Shown here: piece after piece, positions 18,500-28,366 of the stretch | Layout of the letters: each line of letters starts with the position of its first letter | Numbering within the stretch: the first letter of the stretch is position 1 | Origin: Sinorhizobium americanum | Lineage (GTDB): Bacteria > Pseudomonadota > Alphaproteobacteria > Rhizobiales > Rhizobiaceae | Reading direction: 5' to 3' | Assembly: GCF_001651855.1 (NCBI RefSeq) | Contig: NZ_LNQC01000042.1 | Location: 1 to 64,000, forward strand | DNA: 64,000 nt | Position numbers and translations under genes: made by a program | The notes under the pieces: generated by a model | What the model was told of the DNA's origin: nothing | The model's database searches: none | The model's input: the letters and a program-made list of their open reading frames with translations, nothing else

Positions 18500-19543
18500 T
18501 CATGCCGGCGGCAGGGCCTTGGTCGGCTCGGCGCCATGATAGCGGGCGAGGTCGGCCTCGATCTTGGCCTTCAGGCCGTTCTTCACCATATCGTAGCCGA
18601 CGTCGATCGCGGCGGCGAAGCCTTCCGCATCCGTGCCGCCGTGGCTCTTGATGACCACCCCGTTGAGCCCGAGGAACACGCCGCCATTGACCTTGCGCGG
18701 GTCCATCTTCTCGCGCACCCGATCGAAGGCAGCCTTGGCGAAGACATAGCCGATCTTCGCGAGAAGGGTGCGCGACATGGCGGAGCGCAGATATTCGGCG
18801 ATCTGCCGGGCCGTGCCTTCGGCCGCCTTCAGCGCGATATTGCCGGAAAAGCCTTCGGTAACGACGACGTCGACGGTGCCGCGACCGATGTCGTCGCCCT
18901 CGACGAAACCGTAATATTCAATGCCCTCGATATTGGCCTCGCGGATGAGCCTGCCGGCTTCCTTGACCTCTTCCTGGCCCTTGATCTCTTCGACGCCGAC
19001 ATTCAGCAGGCCGACGGAGGGACGTTCGACCTCGAAGAGGGCGCGGGCCATGGCGCCGCCCATCAAGGCGAAATCCATGAGTTGCTGCGCGTCCGCGCCG
19101 ATCGTCGCGCCGACATCGAGCACGATGCTCTCGCCTTTCAGCGTCGGCCAGATGGCGGCGATCGCCGGACGCTGAATGCCTTGCATGGTGCGAAGGCAGA
19201 AGACCGACATGGCCATCAGCGCACCGGTATTGCCGGCCGAGACCACCACGTCCGCCTCGTCGGCATTGATGGCGTCTATCGCCTTCCACATGCTCGACTT
19301 GCCGCGGCCGCGCCTCAGCGCCTGACTTGGCTTCTCGTCCATGCCGACGGCGATCTCGCAATCGTGAAAAGTGCTGCTTGCCCGGAGCTTCGGGTACTTG
19401 GCCAAGAGTTCGGCGCAGCGCGCTTCCTGGCCGAACAGGACGAACTTTATGTCCGGGTGACGTTCGAGCGCCCTGGCGGCACCCGGGATGACGACCTCCG
19501 GACCATAGTCGCCCCCCATAACGTCAAGTGAAATTCTGACCAC
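18500..19543 (-). CDS. plsX: Phosphate acyltransferase PlsX
   Basis: This 347-residue protein starts [17 protein letters not shown], the PlsX signature, and contains SAGNTGALM and [14 protein letters not shown]. It makes acyl-phosphate from acyl-ACP for PlsY. I start it at a GTG (19541-19543), since AAGGGA lies about 10 bases upstream and family similarity begins there; an ATG at 19579 would add 12 unrelated residues. It heads the plsX-fabH-ihfA-merR string. Confidence 0.95.
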   Translation of the reverse strand: MVRISLDVMGGDYGPEVVIPGAARALERHPDIKFVLFGQEARCAELLAKYPKLRASSTFHDCEIAVGMDEKPSQALRRGRGKSSMWKAIDAINADEADVVVSAGNTGALMAMSVFCLRTMQGIQRPAIAAIWPTLKGESIVLDVGATIGADAQQLMDFALMGGAMARALFEVERPSVGLLNVGVEEIKGQEEVKEAGRLIREANIEGIEYYGFVEGDDIGRGTVDVVVTEGFSGNIALKAAEGTARQIAEYLRSAMSRTLLAKIGYVFAKAAFDRVREKMDPRKVNGGVFLGLNGVVIKSHGGTDAEGFAAAIDVGYDMVKNGLKAKIEADLARYHGAEPTKALPPA

Positions 19544-19741
19544 GCGTGTCTTATCCCTTCTTCCCGCCACGCGACGCATTCCGCCCCTGCGCAGCTCTTA
19601 CGCAACGGCGATTCGTCCTTCCTTCTGACACTTGGGCCAGCATGCAGCGCGTCGGCACCACGGCCCCCTCGGCTGAAGTCGGGCCAAAATACTGCTTTTC
19701 GCCTGCGTGACAACCGAATTGTAAGCCCGGCCGATTCCGTT

Positions 19742-20293
19742 TCAATCCTTTTTCAAATCCTTCAGGACCGCGAACGGGTTGGGCCGCTTGTCATCGGCCG
19801 CTGAGCTTTCGATGCGCTCGCCGAAGACGGCCCCGTCCTTGCGGGGATAAGGGTCGATCGCAAGCGCCACATGCTCGCTGACGGCCACGCCCACGTCGAT
19901 CGTGTCGCCGGTGAAGGTATCGGGAATGTCCGGACCGCCCGGGTCGAGGATCATCTCGCCGCCGTCGTTGTCGGCTTGGCGCGCTAGGCGTGAGCCCTCC
20001 GGCACGAAGATCGCTTCGATTGGCTCGGATATCCCCGCAATGACGGGCTCCAGCGTGACGACGCAGGTCTGGACGAGCTCGGCCCGCACCTCGCCCTTGA
20101 TCTTCACGCCATCCTTCTTCCAGCGTCCGATCTGCAGGTCCGCGACCAGCGAGCGGACCTCATTGACCTTCCAAAGTTCCGCCAGCGCCCGCCGCTCCGC
20201 GTCATTGGCTGACAGATGCACGCTGACCGGATTGGCCGAGATGTGCCCTACCCTTACCGGGTACGAAAATGCCGGTTTGCCTTCGTGCTTCAT
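19742..20293 (-). CDS. DUF177 (YceD) domain protein
   Basis: This 183-residue protein has the DUF177 core: ELVQTCVVTLEPVIAGISEPIEAIFVP, with the conserved C-x-T pair, and a C-terminal VSEHVALAIDPYPRKDGA that matches the family's LALxxPxxP motif. YceD proteins are linked to 23S rRNA maturation and phospholipid/rpmF operons; the exact role is unclear. It lies upstream of plsX, as in many alphaproteobacteria, and 66 bases downstream of the bc1 chaperone gene. Confidence 0.92.
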   Translation of the reverse strand: MKHEGKPAFSYPVRVGHISANPVSVHLSANDAERRALAELWKVNEVRSLVADLQIGRWKKDGVKIKGEVRAELVQTCVVTLEPVIAGISEPIEAIFVPEGSRLARQADNDGGEMILDPGGPDIPDTFTGDTIDVGVAVSEHVALAIDPYPRKDGAVFGERIESSAADDKRPNPFAVLKDLKKD

Positions 20294-20359
20294 GACTAGA
20301 TCCTTCCTGCAGCGCCGCGCGCGTCCTTACCGATGCGCCAGATGCCACTCTGTGGACGC

Positions 20360-20899
20360 CTATTGGCTCCCTGCCGGCGGTACGCGCAATTGCCCCGTTT
20401 CGACCTGCTCTTCCGGGACTTTCGCGAGTGCGGCTTCAACGGACATGAGATAGCGCGCCAGGCCTGTCATCGCCGGCGCATCGTCTTGCTGTGGATGAAA
20501 GTTGCGCCGCAATGCGTCAGCTAGCGCCTGCCTGTCGCCGCCGTCGAGCGCCGTCGCATAGGACTCCAGGCGGCCGTAGAACATGCCGGCGAACTTCTTC
20601 ATCTTTTTCGGCACGCCGGCGTCGCCGACGCCAAGCTCGCGGATTGAGTGGTCGACATCTTCGAAGAAGGCATCGACGATCTCCTGGGCGATTTCCTGGC
20701 CGGTGCGGGCCGAGGCCCGGGTCCGACGAAAATAAAGAATCAGGATCGCCGACAACATCTCGAAACGACCCATCACCGTATCGGGCACATCGAGGTCGGT
20801 ATAGAGAAACGGCTGGCGCGCCGCCGCGGTCAGAAGTCCATACTGGCGCTCCACAATCGCAATGTTGCCGCTTTTTTTCTTGAACAGTCCAAAAATCAT
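20360..20899 (-). CDS. Ubiquinol-cytochrome c chaperone (CBP3-like)
   Basis: This 179-residue protein starts MIFGLFKKKS, and its body (AAARQPFLYTDLDVPDTVMGRFEMLSAILILYFRR, then QEIVDAFFEDVDHSIRELGVGDAGVPKKMKKF) matches the UQ-cytochrome c chaperone family used to assemble cytochrome b of complex III. The VPKKMKKF motif is well conserved. The start at 20899 is chosen over 20938 because the family begins there. Divergent from the omlA lipoprotein gene. Confidence 0.9.
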   Translation of the reverse strand: MIFGLFKKKSGNIAIVERQYGLLTAAARQPFLYTDLDVPDTVMGRFEMLSAILILYFRRTRASARTGQEIAQEIVDAFFEDVDHSIRELGVGDAGVPKKMKKFAGMFYGRLESYATALDGGDRQALADALRRNFHPQQDDAPAMTGLARYLMSVEAALAKVPEEQVETGQLRVPPAGSQ

Positions 20900-21038
20900 A
20901 ACAAAGCCCAGCCGTGGCTTTCTCGAATCCGTGGGCACGCGCCCATGACGTTATTGCATGATAGCCGAAGCTGGTTTACCGAAGCAGGCACGAATTGCAA
21001 TGGCGCATATGCCATCGTTACTCCAAGGGGAGCAGTCG

Positions 21039-21548
21039 TTGACGAAGCGGTATCTGACAACAAACCTGAAAGTTCTTGGCCGTGCCGTGGTCGTGGCTTC
21101 CCTATGCACTGGAGTGCTTGCCGGCTGCCAGGCAGCCAATGTCGGTGAAGTCCTGCACCAGGGCTATGTCGTCGATCAGGAGACCCTCAATCTGGTTCCC
21201 GTCGGGTCGAGCCGCGAACAGGTGCTGCTGTCGCTCGGCACCCCGTCGACGACCGCGACCTTCGACAACGAGGTGTTCTACTACATCTCGCAGAAGCGCA
21301 AGCGCCCGGTCGCCTTCATGAAGCCGAAGCTGATCGACCAATCGATCCTCGCCGTCTATTTCGACAAGGAAGGCGTCGTCAGCCAGCTTGCTCATTATAC
21401 GATGAAGGACGGCAAGGTCTTCGACATGCTGTCGCGCACGACGCCGACGGGCGGCAAGGAGACGAGCTTCCTCGGCCAGCTCTTGACCGGTCCTGGTGCC
21501 GGACAAGCCGCGGCACGCAACCTGTTCAAGAACTTCGGCAACAACTGA
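21039..21548 (+). CDS. omlA: Outer-membrane assembly lipoprotein, OmlA/BamE family
   Basis: This 169-residue protein has a lipoprotein signal: a hydrophobic stretch, then VLAGC with the acylated Cys near residue 29. The SmpA/OmlA domain follows, with VPVGSSREQVLLSLGTPSTTATFDNEVFYYISQ. It belongs to the BamE family of outer-membrane protein assembly. The TTG at 21039 is proposed as the start because AAGGGGAG lies 7 bases before it; ATGs at 21000 and 21009 are in frame but lack a site. A strong terminator follows. Confidence 0.85.
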   Translation: MTKRYLTTNLKVLGRAVVVASLCTGVLAGCQAANVGEVLHQGYVVDQETLNLVPVGSSREQVLLSLGTPSTTATFDNEVFYYISQKRKRPVAFMKPKLIDQSILAVYFDKEGVVSQLAHYTMKDGKVFDMLSRTTPTGGKETSFLGQLLTGPGAGQAAARNLFKNFGNN

Positions 21549-21568
21549 CGAAATAGCTTTCAAGACAA

Positions 21569-21599
21569 AGCCCGCGGAACCGAGTTCCGCGGGCTTTTT
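21569..21599 (+). terminator. Intrinsic terminator after the omlA gene
   Basis: Perfect 12-base arms AGCCCGCGGAAC and GTTCCGCGGGCT flank a CGA loop and run into TTTTT. It lies 20 bases past the omlA stop. An AAA stretch before the left arm may let it also stop hppA transcripts coming from the right. Confidence 0.92.
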
Positions 21600-21617
21600 C
21601 CGTTTGGAATTGTTCCG

Positions 21618-23753
21618 TCAGGCGAGAACGGCGAGCAGCAACAAGGCCACGATATTGGTGATCTTGATCGCCGGGTTTACGGCCGGACCGGCCGTGTCCT
21701 TGTAGGGATCGCCGACGGTATCGCCGGTGACCGAAGCCTTGTGCGCCTCCGAGCCCTTCATGTGGCGCGTGCCGTTCTTATCGACGAAGCCGTCCTCGAA
21801 GCTCTTCTTCGCATTGTCCCAGGCGCCACCCCCGGACGTCATCGAGACCGCCACGAACAGGCCGTTGACGATGACGCCGAGCAGCGAGGCACCGAGCGCC
21901 GCGAAGGCCGAGGCCTTCGAGCCGGAAATCAGCAGCACGCCGAAATAGACGACGATCGGCGCCAGCACCGGCAGAAGCGAGGGAATGATCATCTCGCGGA
22001 TCGCCGCCTTGGTCAGCATGTCGACGGCGCGGCCATAGTCCGGCCGATCCTTGCCTTCCATGATTCCCGGCTTCTCCTTGAATTGACGGCGCACTTCCTC
22101 GACCACGGCGCCCCCTGCCCTGCCGACGGCGGTCATGGCAATGCCGCCGAAGAGATAGGGAATGAGACCGCCGAAGATCAGGCCGGCGACGACATAAGGG
22201 TTCGAGAGATCGAACGAGATCGTGCCGACGTCGGCGAAGTAGGGATGCTTGTCGCCATTCGCCGCGAAAAACGCGAGATCGTTGGAATAGGCCGCAAACA
22301 GCACCAGTGCACCGAGCCCCGCAGAGCCGATGGCGTAGCCTTTGGTCACCGCTTTGGTCGTGTTGCCGACCGCATCCAGGGCGTCGGTCGACTTGCGCAC
22401 CTCGGGCGGCAGGTGCGACATCTCGGCAATGCCGCCGGCATTGTCGGTGACCGGGCCGAAGGCATCGAGCGCCACGATCATGCCGGCGAGACCCAGCATG
22501 GCGGTGACGGCGATCGCCGTGCCAAAAAGACCGGCGAGCTGATAGGTGGTGATGATGCCGCCGACGATGACGATCGCCGGCAAGGCGGTCGATTCGAGCG
22601 AAACGGCAAGGCCCTGGATGACGTTGGTGCCGTGGCCAGTCACCGAAGCCTGCGCGATCGAGTTCACCGGCCGCTTGTTCGTGCCGGTATAGTATTCGGT
22701 GATCACGACGATGAGCGCGGTGACGACGAGGCCGATGATGCCGCAGATGAACAGCGCCCAGCCGGTGACGTCCTGACCTGCAACGGTTCCGATCGAACCC
22801 CAGCCGATCGTCAACGACGTCGCCGCACCGAGGCCGAGGATCGACAGTGCACCGGTTACGATCAGTCCTCGATAGAGAGCGCCCATGATCGAGCCGTTGG
22901 TGCCGAGCTTGACGAAGAAGGTGCCGATGATCGAAGTGATGATGCAGGCGGCGCAGATCGCCAGCGGATAGGTCATGACCGTCGCGAGCACCGGCGCACC
23001 GGCGAAGAAGATCGATGCGAGCACCATGGTCGCCACCACGGAGACCGCATAGGTCTCGAAGAGGTCCGCGGCCATGCCGGCGCAATCGCCGACATTGTCG
23101 CCAACATTATCGGCGATCGTCGCCGGGTTGCGCGGATCGTCCTCGGGAATGCCGGCCTCGACCTTGCCGACGAGGTCACCGCCGACATCGGCGCCCTTGG
23201 TGAAGATGCCGCCGCCGAGACGGGCGAAGATCGAGATCAGCGAGGCGCCGAAGCCAAGTGCGACGAGCGCATCGATAACCTCGCGCCCGGCCGGTTCATG
23301 GCCGAGGCCGACTGTGAGTATGAAGTAATAGACCGAGACGCCCAACAGAGCGAGACCGGCCACCAGAAGACCGGTGATGGCACCGGATTTGAACGCAATG
23401 TCGAGACCGGAGGCGAGGCTGACCGATGCGGCCTGGGCCGTGCGGACATTGGCCCTGACCGAAACATGCATGCCGATGAAGCCGGCCGCGCCCGAGAGCA
23501 CCGCGCCGATCAGGAACCCGATGGCGGCCGCACTCGAGAGCAGAACCCATGCGGCAATGAAGACGACGACACCGACGATGGCAATGGTTGTGTACTGACG
23601 CGCGAGGTAGGCCTGTGCCCCCTCCCTGATAAAACCTGCGATCTCCTGCATGCGGGCATTCCCCTGGTCGGCGGCCAGCACCGACTGTGTCGCCCAGATG
23701 GCATAGGCCACTGAAAGCAACCCGCATGCGATAACGCCCAACAATATGGTCAT
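21618..23753 (-). CDS. hppA: Proton-translocating inorganic pyrophosphatase
   Basis: This 711-residue membrane enzyme has about 16 helices and the catalytic motifs [38 protein letters not shown] and DNAGGIAEM. The [10 protein letters not shown] sequence has Lys at the position that marks K+-independent H+-PPases (K+-dependent enzymes have Ala). It couples PPi hydrolysis to proton pumping. It is convergent with omlA and monocistronic. Confidence 0.97.
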   Translation of the reverse strand: MTILLGVIACGLLSVAYAIWATQSVLAADQGNARMQEIAGFIREGAQAYLARQYTTIAIVGVVVFIAAWVLLSSAAAIGFLIGAVLSGAAGFIGMHVSVRANVRTAQAASVSLASGLDIAFKSGAITGLLVAGLALLGVSVYYFILTVGLGHEPAGREVIDALVALGFGASLISIFARLGGGIFTKGADVGGDLVGKVEAGIPEDDPRNPATIADNVGDNVGDCAGMAADLFETYAVSVVATMVLASIFFAGAPVLATVMTYPLAICAACIITSIIGTFFVKLGTNGSIMGALYRGLIVTGALSILGLGAATSLTIGWGSIGTVAGQDVTGWALFICGIIGLVVTALIVVITEYYTGTNKRPVNSIAQASVTGHGTNVIQGLAVSLESTALPAIVIVGGIITTYQLAGLFGTAIAVTAMLGLAGMIVALDAFGPVTDNAGGIAEMSHLPPEVRKSTDALDAVGNTTKAVTKGYAIGSAGLGALVLFAAYSNDLAFFAANGDKHPYFADVGTISFDLSNPYVVAGLIFGGLIPYLFGGIAMTAVGRAGGAVVEEVRRQFKEKPGIMEGKDRPDYGRAVDMLTKAAIREMIIPSLLPVLAPIVVYFGVLLISGSKASAFAALGASLLGVIVNGLFVAVSMTSGGGAWDNAKKSFEDGFVDKNGTRHMKGSEAHKASVTGDTVGDPYKDTAGPAVNPAIKITNIVALLLLAVLA

Positions 23754-23953
23754 TTCGCATTATCCTCCGTTAAAACCCGCGGCCTCAACTCCCTGCCGCC
23801 GGCCCCTCATTTCCGCGAATCGCACGCGCCTCCTCAAGCGGCGTGCTCCCACGGCGCGGCCAGAGTGCGGTTGCGAAGATGGATCGTCAAGCCCCTGAAA
23901 ATGCGAAAACATCGGGCCGCGGGGCGCAGGTTTCCTGCCGAGGGAGGGCTACT

Positions 23954-25183
23954 TCAGGCTGGAGCTCTCTTGCTTGCGCGCATCAGGAGAAAGAGAAGCA
24001 CAAGGCAAAGCCCCGCAACCGGCCAAATGACGGCATTGAGCATGTCCCAGCCGTAGGACGCCAGAACCTTGCCGGAGGCGAAGGACGAGCCGGCGACCGT
24101 GGAAAAGAGAATCACGTCGTGGAATCCCTGGACCTTGTCGGCCTCGTGCGGACGGTAGCTCTGGGCGACGATCGCCGTCGCGCCGATGAAGCCGAAGTTC
24201 CAACCGAGCCCAAGGAGAACGAGTGCGCCCCAGAAATTCCAGAGCTCGATGCCTAGATGGGCGACGGCGGCACAGCCCATGAGCAGCAAGAGCCCGCAGG
24301 CAACGACGCGCTCCGCGCCGAAGCGGCTCATCAGCCAGCCGGTGGCGAAGCTTGGAGCAAACATGGCAAGCACGTGCCATTGGATGCCGAGTGTGGCGAG
24401 ATCGCTCGAAAAGCCACAGCCGACGACCATGGCGACCGGAGCGCCGGTCATCATGAAGGTCATCAGCGCGTAGGAGGAGATGCCGCAGACCATCCCGGTC
24501 AGGAAGCGCTGGCTGCCGACGATCTCGCGGAGCGGCCGGGCGGGTGGGGCCGCTTGCACTGACGCCGCCGCCCTCGCTTCGGGCAGGCGCAGCGGCATGA
24601 AGAAGAAAAGGGCGCAGAGGCAGATGGGTATCAAAGCGACGAAAGCACCGGCAAACCACACCGGTGCGAAGTAGTCGCCGGCGAAGATGACGATCTGCGG
24701 TCCAAGGACAGCCGAAAGAATGCCGCCACCCAGAATCCAGGAAATCGCCTTCGCCTTGTAGAAGGAAGGCGACGCATCCGCGGCGGCGAAACGCAGCTTT
24801 TGGGTAAAGCCGTTCGAGGAGCCGAGCATGGCGAGGCCGGTGGCGAACAGCCAGAAACTCTCGCGGAACAAAGCCGCGGCGGTAACAATGCCGCCTATCG
24901 CCGCAATCACCGCGCCGATCATGAAGGCAAAGCGCCGTTCGATCATTCGCGACAGGATCGCCACCAGGATGACGCCCAGCGCCATGCCGACATTGAAGGC
25001 CGTCAGGGGCGCGGTCGCGAGCGACTTGTCGTCGCCGAGCAATTGATGGCCGGCAACGCCGCCGACGGCAAAGCTGATCGGTCCGATGACGCCGAGCAGC
25101 GCCTGGGCCACAGTCAGCAAAAGGACGTTGCGGCGGGCCTCGCGAAGAACCGTTCCGATGTCTTCCGCAGCCGCAACAAGCAT
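23954..25183 (-). CDS. MFS transporter
   Basis: This 409-residue protein has twelve hydrophobic helices in two six-helix halves, split by a Pro/Ala-rich loop near residue 205-225. The first cytoplasmic loop carries SRMIERRFAF, a variant of the MFS GxLaDrxGrr motif, and the seventh-to-eighth helix loop has a similar MSRFGAERV. Substrate not predictable. It starts 5 bases after the nusB stop, so it is probably the last gene of a ribH-nusB transcript. Confidence 0.85.
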   Translation of the reverse strand: MLVAAAEDIGTVLREARRNVLLLTVAQALLGVIGPISFAVGGVAGHQLLGDDKSLATAPLTAFNVGMALGVILVAILSRMIERRFAFMIGAVIAAIGGIVTAAALFRESFWLFATGLAMLGSSNGFTQKLRFAAADASPSFYKAKAISWILGGGILSAVLGPQIVIFAGDYFAPVWFAGAFVALIPICLCALFFFMPLRLPEARAAASVQAAPPARPLREIVGSQRFLTGMVCGISSYALMTFMMTGAPVAMVVGCGFSSDLATLGIQWHVLAMFAPSFATGWLMSRFGAERVVACGLLLLMGCAAVAHLGIELWNFWGALVLLGLGWNFGFIGATAIVAQSYRPHEADKVQGFHDVILFSTVAGSSFASGKVLASYGWDMLNAVIWPVAGLCLVLLFLLMRASKRAPA

Positions 25184-25188
25184 CAGGG

Positions 25189-25671
25189 CTATTTCCGCCG
25201 CTCGCCGCGGATCTGCTTGGCGATCCTGTCGAGGACGGCGTTGACGAGCTTCGGCTCCTCGTCCTCGAAGAAGGCCTTGGCGATCTCGACATATTCGGTG
25301 ACGATCACCGGAACCGGGACGTCCTTGCGCTCGAGCAGTTCGAAGGTGCCGGCGCGCAGGATGGCGCGCACGGTGGAATCAAGCCGCGACAGCGCCCAAT
25401 CGTCCTGAAGGGCCGATCCGATCAATGGGTCGAGCTTGCGCTGGTCGCGCACGACGCCGGAGACGATCGAGCGGAACCAGGAGGCGTCCGCCTTGAGATA
25501 GGTCTCGCCGTCAAGTTCCTGGCCGAGGCGATGCGCCTCGAACTCGGCAACGATCTCGAGCACGCCGGTTCCGCCGACTTCCATCTGGTAGAGCGCCTGA
25601 ACGGCCGCAAGGCGCGCCGCCCCGCGCTGGTTGACCTGCTTCAGCGGCTGATCCGAGGGGGTGTTCGTCAC
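25189..25671 (-). CDS. nusB: Transcription antitermination factor NusB
   Basis: This 160-residue all-helical protein has [17 protein letters not shown] at the N-terminus and [49 protein letters not shown] at the C-terminus, both NusB hallmarks. It binds boxA RNA with NusE in rRNA antitermination. The start overlaps the ribH stop by 4 bases, so translation is coupled. Confidence 0.96.
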   Translation of the reverse strand: MTNTPSDQPLKQVNQRGAARLAAVQALYQMEVGGTGVLEIVAEFEAHRLGQELDGETYLKADASWFRSIVSGVVRDQRKLDPLIGSALQDDWALSRLDSTVRAILRAGTFELLERKDVPVPVIVTEYVEIAKAFFEDEEPKLVNAVLDRIAKQIRGERRK

Positions 25672-26129
25672 TGTTCTGCACTCAGCTTGTTTTTCAGTTC
25701 GATCATGGTGAGCGCGGCGCGCGCCGCAAAGCCGCCCTTGTCGCCTTCCGACCGGCGGGCCCGCGCCCAGGCCTGCTCCTCATTCTCCACGGTCAGAATA
25801 CCATTGCCGAGCGCAAGGCTCTCGCTTACGGCAAGATCCATCAGGGCGCGCGCCGACTCGTTGGCGACGATGTCGAAATGGTAGGTCTCTCCACGGATCA
25901 CCATGCCGAGGGCGACGAAACCGTCGTATTCGGTGCCGCCTTCGTCGGCACCGTCGAGCGCCATGGCGATCGCCGCGGGGATTTCCAGCGCCCCTGGGAC
26001 CGTGACGATATCATAGGTCGCACCAGTTGCGTCGAGGGCATGCTTCGCTCCGTCGAGCATTGCATCCGCCATATCGTCATAGAAGCGCGCTTCCACAATC
26101 AGGATGCGGACGGGCTCGGTCTTCGCCAT
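25668..26129 (-). CDS. ribH: 6,7-dimethyl-8-ribityllumazine synthase
   Basis: This 153-residue protein has the lumazine synthase features [15 protein letters not shown] and [30 protein letters not shown]. It makes the lumazine precursor of riboflavin. Another rib pair (ribE, ribD) lies 7 kb away on the same strand, separated by an accessory block. I see no FMN riboswitch in the 247 bases upstream. Confidence 0.96.
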   Translation of the reverse strand: MAKTEPVRILIVEARFYDDMADAMLDGAKHALDATGATYDIVTVPGALEIPAAIAMALDGADEGGTEYDGFVALGMVIRGETYHFDIVANESARALMDLAVSESLALGNGILTVENEEQAWARARRSEGDKGGFAARAALTMIELKNKLSAEQ

Positions 26130-26376
26130 GGGTCACCTGTCTTGAGAATATCGGCCGGCCTTGGCCGGACGCAGGCGGCGGTCAAACCACGGCCTGCACA
26201 GAATGGCAAGCAAATTCCTCCATCGGGAAGCCATTTGCCACGCCATGCTACCCTTCGGACTACGCCGACGACAGTTCCGGCATATACTAGCCTTAAAACC
26301 TCAAGTATATTGCGAGCGATTCTGCAAGGTGAAGCTGTTCACGCTGCGGAAGACCGCCGCGGCCGGGAGGAGAGCC

Positions 26377-26925
26377 ATGACGGAAGTCAGAAAGCCGATC
26401 GTCAGCCTCAAGGCGCTCGCACTCGACCACTGGCGCCGCGGCTCCTTCTTCGAATCGCGCGACGCTTCCTTCGGCGCGCTTCTCGGCCTGAAGGAGCTCG
26501 GCATCAGCTATGGAGAAGTGCCGCCCGGCAAATCCGGCTGCCCCTTTCACAACCATCATGTCGAGGAAGAACTGTTCGTTATTCTTGACGGAGAAGGCAC
26601 ATACCGCTTCGGAGCGGAACGCTATGCCGTCGGGCCCGGCGACGTGCTCGGCGCACCGGCGGGCGGCCCCGAAACGGCCCATCACCTGATCAATACCGGG
26701 ACGCTGCCGCTCAAATATCTGTCTATCTCCACGATGGCGGCGACGGAAATCTGCGAATATCCCGATTCCGGCAAGTTCCTGGCGAGAACCCGGCGGGCCG
26801 GCACGGGCGAGACTTCGTTCGACTTTATCGGCCGCCCGCAATCCGCTGTCGACTATTGGGACGGCGAGCCCGGAGCTCAGGTCCAAGATCCGATACCATT
26901 TCCCCCATCAGCCAAACCGGAGTGA
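26377..26925 (+). CDS. Cupin domain protein
   Basis: This 182-residue protein has one cupin barrel. Motif 1 is HNHHVEEELFVILDGEGTYRFG (metal ligands His-His-Glu and a later His in ETAHHLINTG). It probably binds a divalent metal; the reaction is unknown. GGGAGGAG lies 6 bases before the ATG. The GNAT gene follows after 2 bases, so the two are probably co-translated. Confidence 0.88.
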   Translation: MTEVRKPIVSLKALALDHWRRGSFFESRDASFGALLGLKELGISYGEVPPGKSGCPFHNHHVEEELFVILDGEGTYRFGAERYAVGPGDVLGAPAGGPETAHHLINTGTLPLKYLSISTMAATEICEYPDSGKFLARTRRAGTGETSFDFIGRPQSAVDYWDGEPGAQVQDPIPFPPSAKPE

Positions 26926-26927
26926 AA

Positions 26928-27464
26928 ATGCATCGTGTGCCCGTGATCGAGACCGAGCGGCTTCTCTTGCGTCCCTATCGGCGGGACGACTTTCCCTCCT
27001 ACAACGCGCTCTTCTCGGACGAAGAGGTGACGCGCTACGCCGGCGGCATTCCCTACACGCGTGAACAGTCTTGGACGCGCTTTTTGCGCCAGGTCGGCAT
27101 GTGGCATTATTTCGGCTTCGGCTTCTTTGCTCTCCAGGATAAGGAGAGCGGTGCGTTCATCGGTGAGGCCGGCTTCCATGACCCCCACCGCCAGATCACA
27201 CCATCGCTCGAGGGAACGATGGAGACGGGCTGGGCGCTTTCTCCAAAGAGCCACGGCCGCGGCCTTGCGTCGGAGGCCGTTTCCGCCGCGCTGGCCTGGG
27301 GCGACCGAGAGTTCCCCGCCCTCAGAAAGACCTGCATCATCGAGCCCGGCAACGAGGCCTCGATCCGGGTCGCGCTCAAGCACGGCTTCAGGGAATTCTG
27401 GCGTACGACCTATCACGGCAGGTCGATGCTCATGTTCGAACGGCGGTTGACGGGCGCAGTGTGA
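26928..27464 (+). CDS. GNAT family N-acetyltransferase
   Basis: This 178-residue protein has the RimJ/RimL-type fold: IETERLLLRPYRRDDF at the start, ETGWALSPKSHGRGLASEAVSAAL containing the acetyl-CoA loop (Q/R-x2-G-x-G/A is here SHGRGLA), and NEASIRVALKHGF near the end. It transfers an acetyl group to an unknown amine. It lies directly behind the cupin gene. Confidence 0.9.
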   Translation: MHRVPVIETERLLLRPYRRDDFPSYNALFSDEEVTRYAGGIPYTREQSWTRFLRQVGMWHYFGFGFFALQDKESGAFIGEAGFHDPHRQITPSLEGTMETGWALSPKSHGRGLASEAVSAALAWGDREFPALRKTCIIEPGNEASIRVALKHGFREFWRTTYHGRSMLMFERRLTGAV

Positions 27465-27797
27465 ACGCCGGACTTCGGCCGCTTGCATTTTCGCCAGCCT
27501 CCTCAAATCGGCGAACATGAACGATTTTTAATTATTTTTCAGCGGCTTACGCCATGGAAACGGCCACATTCCGGCCCAGTTTCCTAATCGTTGGCACGGC
27601 GCGGCACCCGACAGCAAAAAGGGGCAAACGCCGCCTCAACCAGTCGAAACAGTCCAGCACCCCTTCGCTGCGGATGGTCCCACCCGCAAACGGCTCGTGC
27701 TGGCCATGCGGAGCTCGTCAGGACGCTTGGCAATCGTAACGGGTCATGCGTTCGATTGCCGGTTCGGGCAGCGGCCGCAAACCAAAGGAGCATGACA
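27465..27797. other. Intergenic region, no gene recognised
   Basis: These 333 bases contain an AT-rich patch (27525-27545) and, near 27700-27780, a stretch that resembles a tRNA in base order but does not fold (see rejected items). The last 15 bases hold the ribosome site of the next gene. No other feature is supported. Confidence 0.55.
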
Positions 27798-28148
27798 ATG
27801 AACCGCATTGCGACTTTTTCCGTCATCGCCGCCCTCTCCACATTGAGCTTCGGCGGCATCACCTATGCCACCGACGCCAAGATGAACTGGCCGAGCCACA
27901 TCGACCAAAGCGTTCGCGCCTTCAAGGGCGACAATGTCAGGATCGTCGACGTCGACACGTTGAAGGAGGAGAACCAGACCCGGATGTGGATCGACGAGGC
28001 ATCGGCGGAGCAACGTGCCGCCCTGCTTGCCGCAGTCGAAGCCAACAAGCCGCTGGCTACCAAGCTGAAGGCACAAAATGTCGAGATGAACAACATCGCC
28101 GGCGCCGAGGAAGCCGCCGACGGCGGCCTCACGATCTACGTACGCTGA
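27798..28148 (+). CDS. Small secreted hypothetical protein
   Basis: This 116-residue protein has a Sec signal peptide (MNRIATFSVIAALSTLSFGGITYA, cleavage probably after TYA) and a mature part of about 90 residues, acidic, with no cysteines. AAAGGAG lies 7 bases before the ATG at 27798; the ATG 6 bases earlier is too close to that site. I do not recognise the family. It would act in the periplasm. Confidence 0.75.
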   Translation: MNRIATFSVIAALSTLSFGGITYATDAKMNWPSHIDQSVRAFKGDNVRIVDVDTLKEENQTRMWIDEASAEQRAALLAAVEANKPLATKLKAQNVEMNNIAGAEEAADGGLTIYVR

Positions 28149-28214
28149 AACGGGCGCCAGACAGAGCAGGCTAGGCAAGCATGTCCGGTTCTTGCCTATG
28201 TCCACTCTGTGAAT

Positions 28215-28242
28215 GATCCCGGGTCGTTTTCGACCCGGGATC
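28215..28242. terminator. Hairpin after the small secreted protein gene
   Basis: Perfect 12-base arms GATCCCGGGTCG and CGACCCGGGATC flank a TTTT loop. There is no T-run after it, so it may stop transcription weakly or act as a 3' stabiliser. Confidence 0.55.
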
Positions 28243-28366
28243 GTCCACGGGGCCAGTGCGAAGCCTGACCTCTTACCCATGCCGTTGGATTTCTCCAGAC
28301 ACTTTTCAATTGTGCGACCGGAAGAGTATAGTCCGCCTGCAGCTCGACTGCGGCGGGGGGCGGCCA

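Noticed and set aside
17039..19531. 830-codon open frame opposite ihfA, fabH and plsX
   Set aside because: It lies entirely antisense to three well-supported genes and has no family features; long antisense frames are common in GC-rich DNA. The same holds for 21741-23714, 35115-37001 and 44504-46303.
26130..26376. Possible FMN riboswitch upstream of ribH
   Set aside because: None of the conserved RFN blocks (for example AGGGGGC or GGATGGGAGAAGG) is present on either strand.
27700..27780. Stretch resembling a tRNA (GGAGCTCGTCAGG, CGT-like anticodon, TTCGATT loop)
   Set aside because: The reverse frame reads like the peptides that often come from tRNA genes, but neither the T-stem nor the anticodon stem pairs, so at most it is a decayed relic.
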